Assembly (NCBI RefSeq): GCF_014287585.1
Contig: NZ_JACOOJ010000028.1
Coordinates: 1-64,000, forward strand
Reading direction: 5' to 3'
DNA length: 64,000 nt
DNA from: Parabacteroides hominis
GTDB lineage: Bacteria > Bacteroidota > Bacteroidia > Bacteroidales > Tannerellaceae
A program made the translations under genes and the position numbers. The stretch's first letter is position 1. Every line of letters begins with the position of its first letter. Under the pieces are notes generated by a model. It saw only the letters and a list, made by a program, of their open reading frames with translations. It was not told where the DNA came from and did not search any database. Positions 46,230 to 56,373 of the stretch are shown piece by piece.

Positions 46230-48776
46230 TCAATCGTGCAACCTGTACAAATGATCCGCCTGCTGACGGATTTTATTTGAAAGCAGGACCGGATAGTCCG
46301 GGTGGGTGGCAAAGAAATCGTCCACCTCCTTCTTAGCTTCCGGCGAAGTATGTCCGCTCAGCAAAGCCCGTACCCAGTCGCGCGGGAAAAAGATATCCCC
46401 CGTACGCTGCACTTCCTGCAAGACTTCCAGAGCCGGACGGATATAACCGACCGCTTCTTTCTGGCGCAACTGGCAGTTCAGGTTCGACAAGGCAGCCGAA
46501 GCCCACGGTTCGACACGGCGGTTCCCGGCTACGAGCAGGGATGCAAATACACTGTCGCGTACTTCCTTTCGGGGAGAGACGGATGGCGAGATGAACGCAT
46601 ATTGCCGTTTACGGTCTGGGTTGGTGATCCGGGCTTGCTGGGTTGCTACAATTTCATCGGCTTTGTCAGGCATTTGGATTGCCAGGCCGTACGACAGGCT
46701 GATATAATCGTTTTCGCTCAGCGAACAACCGGCAGGCGCTTTCCCGTCTTTCCAGAGCGCGTACAGTCTTCCGACCGCTTCCGGCGAACGGGCAATGGAG
46801 CGATACTGACGGAACGCCTGCAAACGTCTCTGGGGTTGTTCTGCCGTTGTCACGATTCGCCAAAGCACCTGTTCCAGTTTCTTCGGATCAGAGGGATATA
46901 AACGCTGGCAATTGCCGATATATCCGAGGGCTACCGAGAACAACAGGGAATTATTTTCCCCCGGCAGATAATCCAACATGGCTTCCATATAGGATTCCGA
47001 AGAGATCGTCCGGTTCAATAAATTCTCATACAGTGTAATTAACAAGGAACCTCTCAACACTTCGTCCTTGCAAACGGGAAGATAGGCCAAACAAGCCTTT
47101 GTATCTTTTTCAAGCAGACGGAAGAAACCATATCCTTTGCCGTCGGCATTGGGAATGACGAAGCTGCCTTCGCCTGCCTGCCTTTTCAAATCCACAAACT
47201 TCAACCTCTCGTCTTTTGCAAATGTAGCTTGCACTTCCTCAGTCTCCCCATCCGGATGAACGATAAGAAAAGACAAATCCTGTTCCCACAGAAGTCCGCG
47301 ACCTAATGGGTCAGACTGTTCGACATACAATTTTTTACCTGCCTCGCAAGAGATTTCAGGCATACCCTTTTCATTCACCCAGACATGGCTCCAGGCAGAC
47401 AGGTCGTCGTCCGTATATGTGTCCAAGATACCGATCAGCCCTTCCCAGGTCGCATTCCCGTAAGCATACGTTTTCAGATATTCCCGGATTCCTTTCCGGA
47501 AAGGCTCCTTCCCCATTTTCTTCACCAGCATTTCCAGGATAACCGGAGACTTATCATAGATGATATTGCCGTACATCAAGCCTGCATCCCGCATATTCTC
47601 CAGTTGCTGCTTTACCGGATTGGCGCCTGCGGTACGGTCTTCGGAATAGGCCGCCGGGATATAATCGAGCATGAAGTTCAGGGAATGGTTCACCTCCGGA
47701 AACAGAGGCTCGATCATCCGGGAGGCATAATAATTGGCAAAGACCTCTTTTGTCCAGACATCATTGAACCATTCCATCGTCACGAAGTCCCCGAACCACA
47801 TATGCGAGGTCTCGTGCGCAATCAGGGAACTGCGTCCTAAACGCTCGTTCAATGTCGGGTTCTCGTTCAGGAACATCCGCCCGTCCGTATATAAAGTCGC
47901 TCCCGTATGTTCCATTCCGCCGAACTGGAATCCCGGCATAATGATCAGGTCGTATTTGGCAAAGGGGTACGGTATCTGGGTATATTCCTCCTGCCATTCG
48001 AGTGCATCGAACACTTCGGAGGCAATATCGGGGCACTGTGCCACCTTCTTCGGATCGGTCTCGCGATGGTAGATCGAAATATTCCGCCCGTCGCGCGAAT
48101 AAGTTTCCCGTGTCAGCTTACCGGCGACGAAAGAGAAAAGATAGGTACTGAGCGGTTCCGTTTCCCGGAAATAAACCCGCCTGCGTCCGGTGACGGAAGT
48201 CGAATCCACCTGCTCGATCGCCCCGTTAGCGACAGCCTGCCAGGAGGACGGAACTTCCAACGACAGGGTGAAAACCGATTTCATATCCGGCTGGTCGAAA
48301 CAAGGGAAGAGCGTACGCGCCCGGTCAGGGACCAGCAACGTATATAGGAATTCATCCCGGCGGTTCAGCGACTGGTCGTTTGCCGTAAATTCGACGGTTA
48401 CGCGATTCTCTCCGTTTGCCACGTCTTTTGCGCCGATCACGATATGTTCGTCCTTAACTGTATAAGGGACTTTCCTGCCATTCAACAAAACCGAGGCAAC
48501 CTGTTCCGGTTCTCCCCGGAAGTCTATGATAACCGGCTGCTTTTCCCGGACGGCAAGCGTTATTTCCGCTGTGCCTGTGACGGCCTCTTCGCGCGATTCC
48601 GGGATGGAGAAAAAGAGGTTGTAACGAACCCCCTCGAAATGTTCTTTCCTGAACTGAGCCAATTCCCGGCTGACTCCCGGTTGCAACAGCACCGCATCCG
48701 GCGCAGGATTACCGCAAGCTGTCAACAAACCGATAGCCGCCACTCCTATAAGTTGTTTTATATTTTCAGTATTCAT
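46230..48776 (-). CDS. M1-family metallo-aminopeptidase lipoprotein
   Basis: Zinc aminopeptidase, 848 residues, anchored as a lipoprotein (LLTAC, Cys21). N-terminal beta domain (about 35-230), catalytic domain with HETSH (321-325) and the third ligand Glu344, and a helical C-terminal part. The substrate loop normally reading GAMEN is GGMEH here (about 286-290), a change at a position that helps bind the free amino end. Third gene of an operon with M16 and DUF4268 genes; 16 nt after the latter. Confidence 0.94.
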   Translation of the reverse strand: MNTENIKQLIGVAAIGLLTACGNPAPDAVLLQPGVSRELAQFRKEHFEGVRYNLFFSIPESREEAVTGTAEITLAVREKQPVIIDFRGEPEQVASVLLNGRKVPYTVKDEHIVIGAKDVANGENRVTVEFTANDQSLNRRDEFLYTLLVPDRARTLFPCFDQPDMKSVFTLSLEVPSSWQAVANGAIEQVDSTSVTGRRRVYFRETEPLSTYLFSFVAGKLTRETYSRDGRNISIYHRETDPKKVAQCPDIASEVFDALEWQEEYTQIPYPFAKYDLIIMPGFQFGGMEHTGATLYTDGRMFLNENPTLNERLGRSSLIAHETSHMWFGDFVTMEWFNDVWTKEVFANYYASRMIEPLFPEVNHSLNFMLDYIPAAYSEDRTAGANPVKQQLENMRDAGLMYGNIIYDKSPVILEMLVKKMGKEPFRKGIREYLKTYAYGNATWEGLIGILDTYTDDDLSAWSHVWVNEKGMPEISCEAGKKLYVEQSDPLGRGLLWEQDLSFLIVHPDGETEEVQATFAKDERLKFVDLKRQAGEGSFVIPNADGKGYGFFRLLEKDTKACLAYLPVCKDEVLRGSLLITLYENLLNRTISSESYMEAMLDYLPGENNSLLFSVALGYIGNCQRLYPSDPKKLEQVLWRIVTTAEQPQRRLQAFRQYRSIARSPEAVGRLYALWKDGKAPAGCSLSENDYISLSYGLAIQMPDKADEIVATQQARITNPDRKRQYAFISPSVSPRKEVRDSVFASLLVAGNRRVEPWASAALSNLNCQLRQKEAVGYIRPALEVLQEVQRTGDIFFPRDWVRALLSGHTSPEAKKEVDDFFATHPDYPVLLSNKIRQQADHLYRLHD

Positions 48777-48792
48777 TGTAATTAAAATCTTT

Positions 48793-49248
48793 TTATTCCC
48801 TCAAATACTCTGCGATGGACATGAAGTTCCGTTCCAACAGATACATTTGGCTTGCCATAAAGGAGAAAAACTCGCCCCAGTCCTGACGGCGGTGAAAATC
48901 GATCCCGGATTTGGAGGTGTAAATACGGGCTACCTGCTTTCCGGTATCACGCACAAAACAAATGTCCCAGATCAACCCCTCCAGAAAATCCATTTCCAGC
49001 GTATCCTTATACCACGTCAGGCGTTCGAACATTTCCAGCCGGGCTTCTTCGCCCCTATGGTTCACTTCGAGGATGACAAAAGCGCCATCTCTTGTTGCAT
49101 CGAATTTGAGTTCGACTCCTTTCACCTTCGTATCATACAAAGTCCACATTTTCTTGCGTCCTCTCAGATACGGCTGTACTTCACAAAATGAGGCGAAACT
49201 TTCCCAAAATTCAAGTTTCAGGTTCTTGAGCTCGTCTTTACTATACAT
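48793..49248 (-). CDS. DUF4268-family protein
   Basis: 151 residues, soluble. Segments such as LEFWESFASFCEVQP, GRKKMWTLYDTKVKGVELKFDATRDGAFVILEV and DWGEFFSFMASQMYLLERN fit the DUF4268 family, which often occurs with nuclease-like folds; no catalytic set is clear here. It touches the M16 stop (adjacent bases) and precedes the M1 gene, so it belongs to that operon. Confidence 0.85.
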   Translation of the reverse strand: MYSKDELKNLKLEFWESFASFCEVQPYLRGRKKMWTLYDTKVKGVELKFDATRDGAFVILEVNHRGEEARLEMFERLTWYKDTLEMDFLEGLIWDICFVRDTGKQVARIYTSKSGIDFHRRQDWGEFFSFMASQMYLLERNFMSIAEYLRE

Positions 49249-52137
49249 TTATTTATATATGTCTTTCTTTTTCACTTTTACTATCGTACCGTATTCGGCC
49301 AGCTTGTTCATATCGATACGTTTCCGGTTTCCGGCAATCACGTAAACGACCGGGCGGCCACTGATCTGCTCCTGATAGAAGCGGGAAATATCCTGCATAT
49401 CCATCGTTGCGATATCCCGCAGGAATTCTTCAGCCGGATCACGGTCGAAACCTTCCATACGCGCACTTGCCACTTTCTCGGACAGGTTACGGAAAGGCGG
49501 ATAATCGTTATTGATGCGGTTGGCCAACATCTGTTTGATCGCCTCCACCCTTTCCGGCTTCAACGGCATTTCCCGGATCAGCGAATCCAGTACGCCCAAC
49601 GCATCCAGCGTCTTGTCGCTCTGGGTGGACAGCATTGCCGTAAAAGATCCGGCAGTCCCCTTATGCGCATGGTTCGGCAACTGATAACGACCGCTTGTCC
49701 GGTATGCAAAAGAGCGGAACTCCCTAATCTCCTGGAACATCAGCGACGACATATCGCCCCCGAAGTAGACGGAGAACAGCCGGGAGGCATGGCGGGAAGC
49801 CTTGTCATCGACTGGATCGCCCTTGACATAGCTGTAAACGATGCTCTGCGTCATATCCGGCATATCGATAAAAAAGACTGTCGGCTTGTCGTATTGCTTC
49901 AACTCGCGGTAATAGGGAGAATTGGAGGCTACGGTCGTCCGCTCCAACGGGATATGCCGGCGAATCGTCCCGATCACCTTCTCCACAGGCAATGTGCCGC
50001 AGTAGTGAAGGTCGCACTGTACGTTCCGTACCTTATCATAGACCGCCAACAGATCTTTGCCCTTCAGCTTCTTGATCTGTGAGAGTGAAAGCTTGCGCAG
50101 GTAACGGGACTGGTCGCCGTACTTCACCTGTTCTAACAAAGCCGATGCCACATTGTCGCCCGACTTGAAAAAGGCTTTTTCCGAGACTTTGGCATCGTCC
50201 ACAATCTGACGGAGCTTCTTGTCGTCTGCCTTTGCATGGCGGATGAAGTCGCCCACAAGTTCCATCGTCTCGTCGATATGGTTATCGAAACCGGTCACCT
50301 TCATGACAAAAGCATCGGGCGTCACATCGAAAGCAAGCGTGCTCCCGATCGATTGCAAGCGGCTGCGGAACTGCTCGAAGGGCAAAGAATCGGTTCCTAA
50401 CAATTGCAGGTAGTTGATGAGCTGCATCAACTCCGGTTGCTCCAATGCACCGATTCCATAGGAGATATTGAAGGTGAAAATATCGTTCAGCGGATTAGGA
50501 GTCGTGTATAACGTCACCAAAGGAGCCAGCTTCGACGTCTTCACATCCTTTTCGAAATCGATGATACGAGGCGCTACTTGCTGTTCCGGTATCTTCTCCA
50601 ACTGTTCGGCATAGGAAGAGGAAGCGTCTGCATGCCGGGGGACGACCGGGGAAAAAGCCGGTTTCGGCAGATTGTCCTTCGGATATTTCCCCGTGCTCTT
50701 GGTTACGCACAGATAGTTATTGCTGAAATATTTTTGGGCGACACGCACGACATCCTCTTTCGTGATAGACTCGATCCGCGCCACCTCGTTCAGGTAATCG
50801 TCCCAACTCTTTCCCTGCGAGAACAGATTCATCATGACCGTCGCACGCGAGTCGATATTCTCCAATGCGGAAGCATACTGCCGTTTCTGTTCCAGTTTCA
50901 GGCTGTTGAACACTTCGTCGCTAAAGTCTCCGTTCTTCACCCGGTTGATCTCGTTCCAGACCATCTTCTCGGCCGAACTGTACGACTGGATCAACAATTT
51001 CGGCATAATGGCGACCGCGAGGATCCCCGCCTCATTCATGCTTTCGTTGATGGCAAGGGCTCCCATCAGCTTATGTTCCACCATCAGTTTGTCCAGATAG
51101 CCCGTACCGTTGGCGTTGTTCAGCAGGTTGACCGCTATATTCAAGGCAACCTGGTCCTCATGGTTGGCCGAAACACCCCGGAAACCCAGCCCCATCGCTT
51201 TAATAAAGGGGATCGGGAACTTCACCTTCATTTTCTCCCGTCCGTTGAACGGCGGTAGCATCACCTTCTCCGGCTTCGGAACGTTGCCCGAACGGATGCG
51301 TGAAAAGGTCTTTTCCAGGACAGGCATAACCTGCTGCGTATCAAAATCGCCGCTAAGGATCAGCGCCATATTGGATGCCACATAATAGTCCTCGAAAAAC
51401 TTGCGCATCTCCGTCAGCCGCGGATTCTTGAGGTTCTTCGTGCTGCCGATAATCGGATAGGCATAGGGGTGAGGCCCGAAATAACGAGCCATCAACGTGT
51501 CCATCACCTGGCCGCCGATGAAGTCACCGTACATGTTCTTCTCCTCATAAACCGTTTCCAGTTCGCTTTGGAAAAGACGAAAGACGGGGTTAATCAGGCG
51601 TTCGCTGTTGATCTCCGCCCATTGGACCATATATTGCGGGGAAAACGTATTGAAATAGATCGTAGCATCGTATGAGGTCGCCGCATTCAGGCCGGAACCC
51701 CCGAACCGGCTGATCAGCCGGTTGAACTCATTGGGTATGACATATTCGGAAGAGCGGATGCTCAGTTCGTTGATCTCCTTTTGCAGGCGGGCACGTACCG
51801 CAACATCTTCCGTCATGGCCAGTTCGTCGTATTTCATGGCGATGGAGTCCAGCAAGACCTTCTCCGACTCGTAATCGAGTGTCCCGATACGTTCTGTTCC
51901 CTTAAACATCATGTGCTCGAAATAATGGGCGATACCTGTGTCCGGACAATCCTTCGACCCCGCTTTCACGACGACGGCGCCGAAAACCTTCGGCTGGCTG
52001 TGATCTTCGTTCAGCCAAACGGTCAGTCCGTTTTCCAGTTTATATTCTTTTACTTTGAGAGCGCCCAATTCCTCTGCTTGCGATTGATAAGAACAACATG
52101 CGAATACCATCATCACTACTTTTAAATTCACGGTCAT
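49249..52137 (-). CDS. M16-family zinc peptidase (two-lobed)
   Basis: 962 residues from the ATG at 52137; longer readings to 52239 only add a second hydrophobic stretch. Signal peptide or lipobox (VFAC, Cys14). The inverted zinc motif HYFEH is at 71-75 (HxxEH), with the distal Glu in ESELETVYEEKNMYGDF. The second lobe (about 500-962) is inactive, as usual for pitrilysin-like pairs. A TATCTTTG box at 52162-52169 (minus) may be the promoter. First gene of the peptidase operon. Confidence 0.94.
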   Translation of the reverse strand: MTVNLKVVMMVFACCSYQSQAEELGALKVKEYKLENGLTVWLNEDHSQPKVFGAVVVKAGSKDCPDTGIAHYFEHMMFKGTERIGTLDYESEKVLLDSIAMKYDELAMTEDVAVRARLQKEINELSIRSSEYVIPNEFNRLISRFGGSGLNAATSYDATIYFNTFSPQYMVQWAEINSERLINPVFRLFQSELETVYEEKNMYGDFIGGQVMDTLMARYFGPHPYAYPIIGSTKNLKNPRLTEMRKFFEDYYVASNMALILSGDFDTQQVMPVLEKTFSRIRSGNVPKPEKVMLPPFNGREKMKVKFPIPFIKAMGLGFRGVSANHEDQVALNIAVNLLNNANGTGYLDKLMVEHKLMGALAINESMNEAGILAVAIMPKLLIQSYSSAEKMVWNEINRVKNGDFSDEVFNSLKLEQKRQYASALENIDSRATVMMNLFSQGKSWDDYLNEVARIESITKEDVVRVAQKYFSNNYLCVTKSTGKYPKDNLPKPAFSPVVPRHADASSSYAEQLEKIPEQQVAPRIIDFEKDVKTSKLAPLVTLYTTPNPLNDIFTFNISYGIGALEQPELMQLINYLQLLGTDSLPFEQFRSRLQSIGSTLAFDVTPDAFVMKVTGFDNHIDETMELVGDFIRHAKADDKKLRQIVDDAKVSEKAFFKSGDNVASALLEQVKYGDQSRYLRKLSLSQIKKLKGKDLLAVYDKVRNVQCDLHYCGTLPVEKVIGTIRRHIPLERTTVASNSPYYRELKQYDKPTVFFIDMPDMTQSIVYSYVKGDPVDDKASRHASRLFSVYFGGDMSSLMFQEIREFRSFAYRTSGRYQLPNHAHKGTAGSFTAMLSTQSDKTLDALGVLDSLIREMPLKPERVEAIKQMLANRINNDYPPFRNLSEKVASARMEGFDRDPAEEFLRDIATMDMQDISRFYQEQISGRPVVYVIAGNRKRIDMNKLAEYGTIVKVKKKDIYK

Positions 52138-52441
52138 GCTACAGATTTGTAATATCAGCGTCAAAGATAAGAATAAAAAACGAGAGATTGAGCGGATGAG
52201 CGCAAGAAGGTTGTAAACAAGTGACTTAAAGGAAAGCAAGCTCTACAAGAAATAATTTCGAATACTCGAAAATCAGTAAAAACGGTACAAATTCCCTCTT
52301 TATCGTTACGTCCGCTTTTATTAGGATATGATAATTTTGCATCATCAAAATAAGAGAAACATGGCTGCCCGTGTCCCAACATGGCTTGAAGACATCGAAG
52401 CCTCAAATGTAACAGAAACTCACGATAAATAATATAACAAC
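52138..52441. other. divergent intergenic region
   Basis: Holds a possible M16 promoter box, TAATTTTG at 52332-52339 as a -7 for the plus-strand cassette, and a 23-codon ORF at 52361-52432 (starts MAARVPTWLED) of unknown status; it may be a remnant of a lost gene or a leader. Confidence 0.45.
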
Positions 52442-52752
52442 ATGGTAAAAGCAATTTTTAACAAGATGAATGCAAAAACAATCTTATGTACATTTATAAT
52501 TCTCTTTTTCATGCACCCGCAGATAATGGCGCAAACCGAGACAAAAGCCGATTATCCCGATATTATCAGGAGGAAGGCTCGCCGAAGCGCATCATCAAAA
52601 AAGGGGATGTAATCGTATCGCCCGTCGATGTCCGTCATTGGAACGGGGCTACACCCGACAAACCGTTGGTCTGCCTCACCGTAACCGAACACTCTGTCGA
52701 CGGTCATGTTGTACAACTGCGTGCTGTAACGGAAGAAGAGTATAAACAATAA
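52442..52752 (+). pseudogene. broken secreted cupin gene (internal deletion/frameshift)
   Basis: From the ATG at 52442 a clear export signal is read (NAKTILCTFIILFFMHPQIMAQ is its hydrophobic part), but the frame ends at TAA 52609-52611. From about 52554 another frame carries the C-terminal half of a cupin (YYQEEGSPKRIIKKGD, VDVRHWNGATPDKP) to the stop at 52752. The N-terminal half of the cupin is absent. The join near 52550 therefore looks like a deletion with loss of frame. The gene lies 19 nt before the reductase. Confidence 0.75.
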
Positions 52753-52771
52753 ATCAAGGAGGAACATACAA

Positions 52772-53716
52772 ATGAAGAATCAATCATCTATCGTATTGGG
52801 AACATGGTCATGGGGCACAGGAGCCGTAGGCGGCGACCAGGTATTCGGCAACCACGTAGGCGTGGAAGAACTGAAGCCCGTATTTGACGAAGCCATGAAG
52901 AACGGGCTGAATCTTTGGGATTCCGCCGTCGTCTATGGCATGGGTGCATCGGAAAACGTGCTTGCGGCATTTACCAAAACATGCTGCCGCGAGGAGGTGA
53001 AAATCTCCACGAAGTTCACACCTCAAATCGCGAGCGATACGGAAAATCCCGTAGCCGATATGCTTGCCGGAAGCCTCGCGCGCTTCGATACGGACTACAT
53101 CGACATCTACTGGGTTCATAACCCTGCGGATGTGGAACGCTGGACGCCCTACATGGCGGCATTGGTAAAGAGCGGAAAAGTGAAGCACATCGGCGTGTCC
53201 AACCATAACCTCGCCCAAATCAAGCGTGCTGAAGAAATCCTTTCGGCGGAAGGTATACACATATCGGCAGTACAGAACCATTACAGCCTGCTCTATCGCT
53301 CGTCGGAACGAGCCGGCATTTTGGATTATTGTCGGGAGAACGGTATCGACTTCTGGTCATACATGGTATTGGAGCAAGGCGCACTCTCCGGCAAGTATGA
53401 CACGCAACATCCCCTTCCCAAAGGCAGTCAGCGTGGCGATACCTACAACCCGATGTTGCCGCAGATCGAGAAACTCGTGGCGGCCATGCGCACCGTAGGC
53501 GACCGATACGGCATTTCGCCCGCTCAGGTGGCATTGGCATGGGCAATAGCCAAAGGCACGACACCCATTATCGGTGTAACCAAAGTGACACAAGTGCAGG
53601 AAGCGGCACAAGCGGCAAGTATCGTTCTGACCGAAGAAGAAATCCGCACACTGGAAGCCAGTGCCGAAAGTTCAGGAGTAGATACACGCGGCTCTTGGGA
53701 AATGCCGATGATTTAA
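52772..53716 (+). CDS. aldo/keto reductase
   Basis: 314-residue NADPH-dependent oxidoreductase, (beta/alpha)8. The catalytic tetrad is present: Asp50 (NLWDSAVVYG), Tyr55, Lys81 (KISTKFT) and His116 (YWVHNPADV). GVSNHN, WAIAKGTTPIIGVTK and the C-terminal helix complete the family pattern. The strong Shine-Dalgarno AAGGAGG 10-15 nt before the ATG is unusual for this genome, as in the next gene. Substrate unknown. Confidence 0.93.
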   Translation: MKNQSSIVLGTWSWGTGAVGGDQVFGNHVGVEELKPVFDEAMKNGLNLWDSAVVYGMGASENVLAAFTKTCCREEVKISTKFTPQIASDTENPVADMLAGSLARFDTDYIDIYWVHNPADVERWTPYMAALVKSGKVKHIGVSNHNLAQIKRAEEILSAEGIHISAVQNHYSLLYRSSERAGILDYCRENGIDFWSYMVLEQGALSGKYDTQHPLPKGSQRGDTYNPMLPQIEKLVAAMRTVGDRYGISPAQVALAWAIAKGTTPIIGVTKVTQVQEAAQAASIVLTEEEIRTLEASAESSGVDTRGSWEMPMI

Positions 53717-53731
53717 GAGAGGAGGTAGATA

Positions 53732-54742
53732 ATGAAGCGACTAATTTTCATCCTATCGTTTATGTTCACTTTCTTTAAGGTAACGGCGCAACAAGCCATC
53801 GATGTACATTGCCACAACGTATTGCCTGAATTTAAGGCGCTGCTCGACCGGCACGGTGCAGCGTTGGAAGAAACCTTCCCGCTGCCCGACTGGGATGTCT
53901 CCTCTCATTTGGAATTTATGGAAAAGGCAGGCATCCGGACAAGCCTGCTCTCCATGCCCGCTCCGCAACCCTATTTCGGCGATACGGAGGAGTGCCACAA
54001 AGCAGTGCGTCACTACAACGAAGCCTGTGCCAAACTGAAAACGGACTATCCCGGCAAGTTCCTTTTCTGCGCTTCGCTACCTCTGCCCGATGTGGATGCA
54101 GCCATCGAAGAGGCTATTTACGCACTTGATAAGCTCGGTGCGGACGGCATCAAGCTGGCGACCAACAGCCGGGGACAGTATGTAGGCGACGAAGCACTCG
54201 ATCCGCTGATGGAGGTGTTGAACAAGCGTAAGGCAATCATCATCTTGCACCCGCATAAGCCGTCTCCGGTGAACAACGGCATCATTGCCACCACGCCGCT
54301 TGCCGTTTACGAGTACCCGTCCGAAACTACCCGCACGGTTATCAACATGATAGCCCGCAATGTTCCGGCGCGTTATCCCGACCTTAAGATTGTTGTGCCG
54401 CACTGCGGCTCGTTCCTGCCGTTGGCTATTCCCCGCATGAAAGGCCTCCTTCCGGTAATGCAGATGAAAGGCTATATGCAGCCTGTCTATTGGGAAGCCA
54501 ACCTCTCTCGTTTTTATTACGACCTTGCCGGAAGTGCAACACCCGAAGTGGTGAAATCTCTGCTGACCATCACCACTCCCGACCATTTGCTTTATGGCTC
54601 CGACTATCCCTATCAACCTGCCGAGGTACTGACCGAAAATCTGAAACGCTTGCAGGCTTGGATGGCGGAGGACAGGGAGCTTACACCACATTTGAAAAGC
54701 ATTATGGCAGGAAATGCAGCAGCATTGTTCAACAACAAATAA
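53732..54742 (+). CDS. exported amidohydrolase-family metal hydrolase
   Basis: 336 residues with a signal peptide (MKRLIFILSFMFTFFKVTAQ). Amidohydrolase 2 / ACMSD-like barrel: metal motif DVHCH (His26, His28), IILHPHKPSP, VVPHCGSFLPL and the last Asp in LYGSDYPYQP. Reaction (decarboxylation or hydrolysis) cannot be told. An AGGAGG ribosome site lies 7-12 nt upstream. It forms a cassette with the reductase and the broken cupin. Confidence 0.88.
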   Translation: MKRLIFILSFMFTFFKVTAQQAIDVHCHNVLPEFKALLDRHGAALEETFPLPDWDVSSHLEFMEKAGIRTSLLSMPAPQPYFGDTEECHKAVRHYNEACAKLKTDYPGKFLFCASLPLPDVDAAIEEAIYALDKLGADGIKLATNSRGQYVGDEALDPLMEVLNKRKAIIILHPHKPSPVNNGIIATTPLAVYEYPSETTRTVINMIARNVPARYPDLKIVVPHCGSFLPLAIPRMKGLLPVMQMKGYMQPVYWEANLSRFYYDLAGSATPEVVKSLLTITTPDHLLYGSDYPYQPAEVLTENLKRLQAWMAEDRELTPHLKSIMAGNAAALFNNK

Positions 54743-54753
54743 AATTCTCTTAA

Positions 54754-54873
54754 TCATGTAGCAATAGAAAAGAACAACACACCGGAAATGTGTACCAAGC
54801 AGCCGATGCAGTCCGACAGTACATCAGCTCATTTTCAAAAATACAAGCAGGGAATGTTGCACTTTGCGATTGA
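54754..54873 (+). other. open stretch, possible gene remnant
   Basis: 39 codons without an ATG, ending QAADAVRQYISSFSKIQAG... and TGA at 54871-54873. Amphipathic helix-like, as at a protein C-terminus; may be what remains of a gene lost after the cassette. Weak. Confidence 0.2.
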
Positions 54874-54927
54874 TCGGATAAACCAAACGGACATTTAATT
54901 GTTATCCCAATAAAAAGCCAATACGAT

Positions 54928-56097
54928 ATGATAAACTTAGGCAGTTGGATGAACGGCATCCTGATCGGTTGGGGCGTAGACCCTAAAATTGCAAATACAT
55001 TCGACGAAATGATTATCGCCGCCTTCTTGGTCATACTGGCGATCGGGCTGGATTACCTGTGCCAGGCGATCTTTGTCGGCAGTATGAAGAAGCTGGCGCA
55101 GCATACGCATTACCAGTGGGACTCGTTGCTTCTCAAACGTAAAGTCGTCCACCACTTGGTCCACACGATACCGGGCATCCTGGTCTATGCCCTGTTGCCT
55201 CTGGCGTTTATACGGGGGAAAGGTTTGTTGCTTTTATCCCAGAAAATATGTGCCGTGTATATCGTGTTCGCTTTGTTGCTGGCGATAAACGGTTTTATTC
55301 TGGTGTTCTTGGATATGTACAATATGCGGCAGGTGAATAAGAACCGCCCGATCAAAGGGTTCATGCAGGTGCTTCAGGTCTTGCTGTTCTTTATCGGCGG
55401 GATCGTCATCATCGCCATCCTGATCGGGAAATCGCCGGCCAGCCTGTTTGCCGGATTGGGCGCTTCGGCGGCGATCCTGATGTTGGTATTCAAAGATACG
55501 ATCTTAGGATTCGTGGCGGGCATACAACTTTCCGCCAACGATATGCTGCGGCCGGGCGACTGGATCACGGTTCCCGGCTCGAACGCGAACGGTATCGTGC
55601 AGGAGATCACGCTGAACACGGTCAAGATTCAGAATTTCGATAATACCATTTCCACCATCCCGCCTTATACGTTGGTAAACGCTTCGTTCCAGAACTGGCG
55701 GGGAATGGTCGAATCGGGCGGTCGCCGTGTGATGAAGTCCATCTTTCTCGACCTCAATACCATCAAATTTTGTACGCCGGACATGCTCGACACGTTCCGC
55801 AAGGAGATCCCATTGCTTGCCGACTATAAGCCGGACGAAGGCGTGACGCCTACCAATTCGCAGATGTTCCGTGTCTATGTGGAGAAATACCTGACAAGCC
55901 TCCCGGTCGTCAATACCGACCTCGATCTAATCATCAGCCAGTTGCAATCGACTGAATATGGTGTGCCTATCCAGATATATTTCTTCTCCCGCAATAAAGT
56001 ATGGAAAGAATACGAGCGTATCCAGTCGGATATCTTCGACCATTTCTTCGCGATGGTCCCTAAGTTCGATTTAAAGGTTTATCAATATTCGGATTAA
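54928..56097 (+). CDS. MscS-family mechanosensitive channel
   Basis: 389 residues. Four or five N-terminal helices (about 25-180), then the MscS pore helix and beta domain (about 165-260; SLFAGLGASAAILMLVFKDTILGFVAGIQLSANDMLRPGDWI) and a mixed C-terminal domain. It releases ions on membrane tension. A paralogue follows 276 nt downstream with near-identical pore DNA. Confidence 0.93.
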   Translation: MINLGSWMNGILIGWGVDPKIANTFDEMIIAAFLVILAIGLDYLCQAIFVGSMKKLAQHTHYQWDSLLLKRKVVHHLVHTIPGILVYALLPLAFIRGKGLLLLSQKICAVYIVFALLLAINGFILVFLDMYNMRQVNKNRPIKGFMQVLQVLLFFIGGIVIIAILIGKSPASLFAGLGASAAILMLVFKDTILGFVAGIQLSANDMLRPGDWITVPGSNANGIVQEITLNTVKIQNFDNTISTIPPYTLVNASFQNWRGMVESGGRRVMKSIFLDLNTIKFCTPDMLDTFRKEIPLLADYKPDEGVTPTNSQMFRVYVEKYLTSLPVVNTDLDLIISQLQSTEYGVPIQIYFFSRNKVWKEYERIQSDIFDHFFAMVPKFDLKVYQYSD

Positions 56098-56135
56098 GGA
56101 TCGTGATAAAACAGACCTTATTGTCAAATTTGTAA

Positions 56136-56194
56136 AAATACCCATTGGTCCAAATCGAAACACACGGGCATGAAAATCGATTTTCATACCCGTG
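56136..56194. repeat. dispersed repeat family 2, copy 2, with 32-bp palindrome
   Basis: Shares aaaataccc..tggtcc and aaatcgaaac with 25910-25968. Positions 56163-56194 are a 32-bp palindrome with one mismatched pair (CACGGGCATGAAAATC and its complement). The core TTTCATxCCCGTG also resembles the hypA-hypF array unit. Confidence 0.65.
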
Positions 56195-56373
56195 AAAATA
56201 AAATTTCCCGCAAGGGTAATATTTTTTAACAAACTTATATTTTCGCAATCGCCTATATCTCAGGATGATGACCTTTTTGTCGCTTTTTATGGGGATTATT
56301 GTATTTTTATTAGGTAGTTTTGTATACAAATTCAAGGTTATCGCAGGTACACTTGATTAATCATTTAAAGAAT

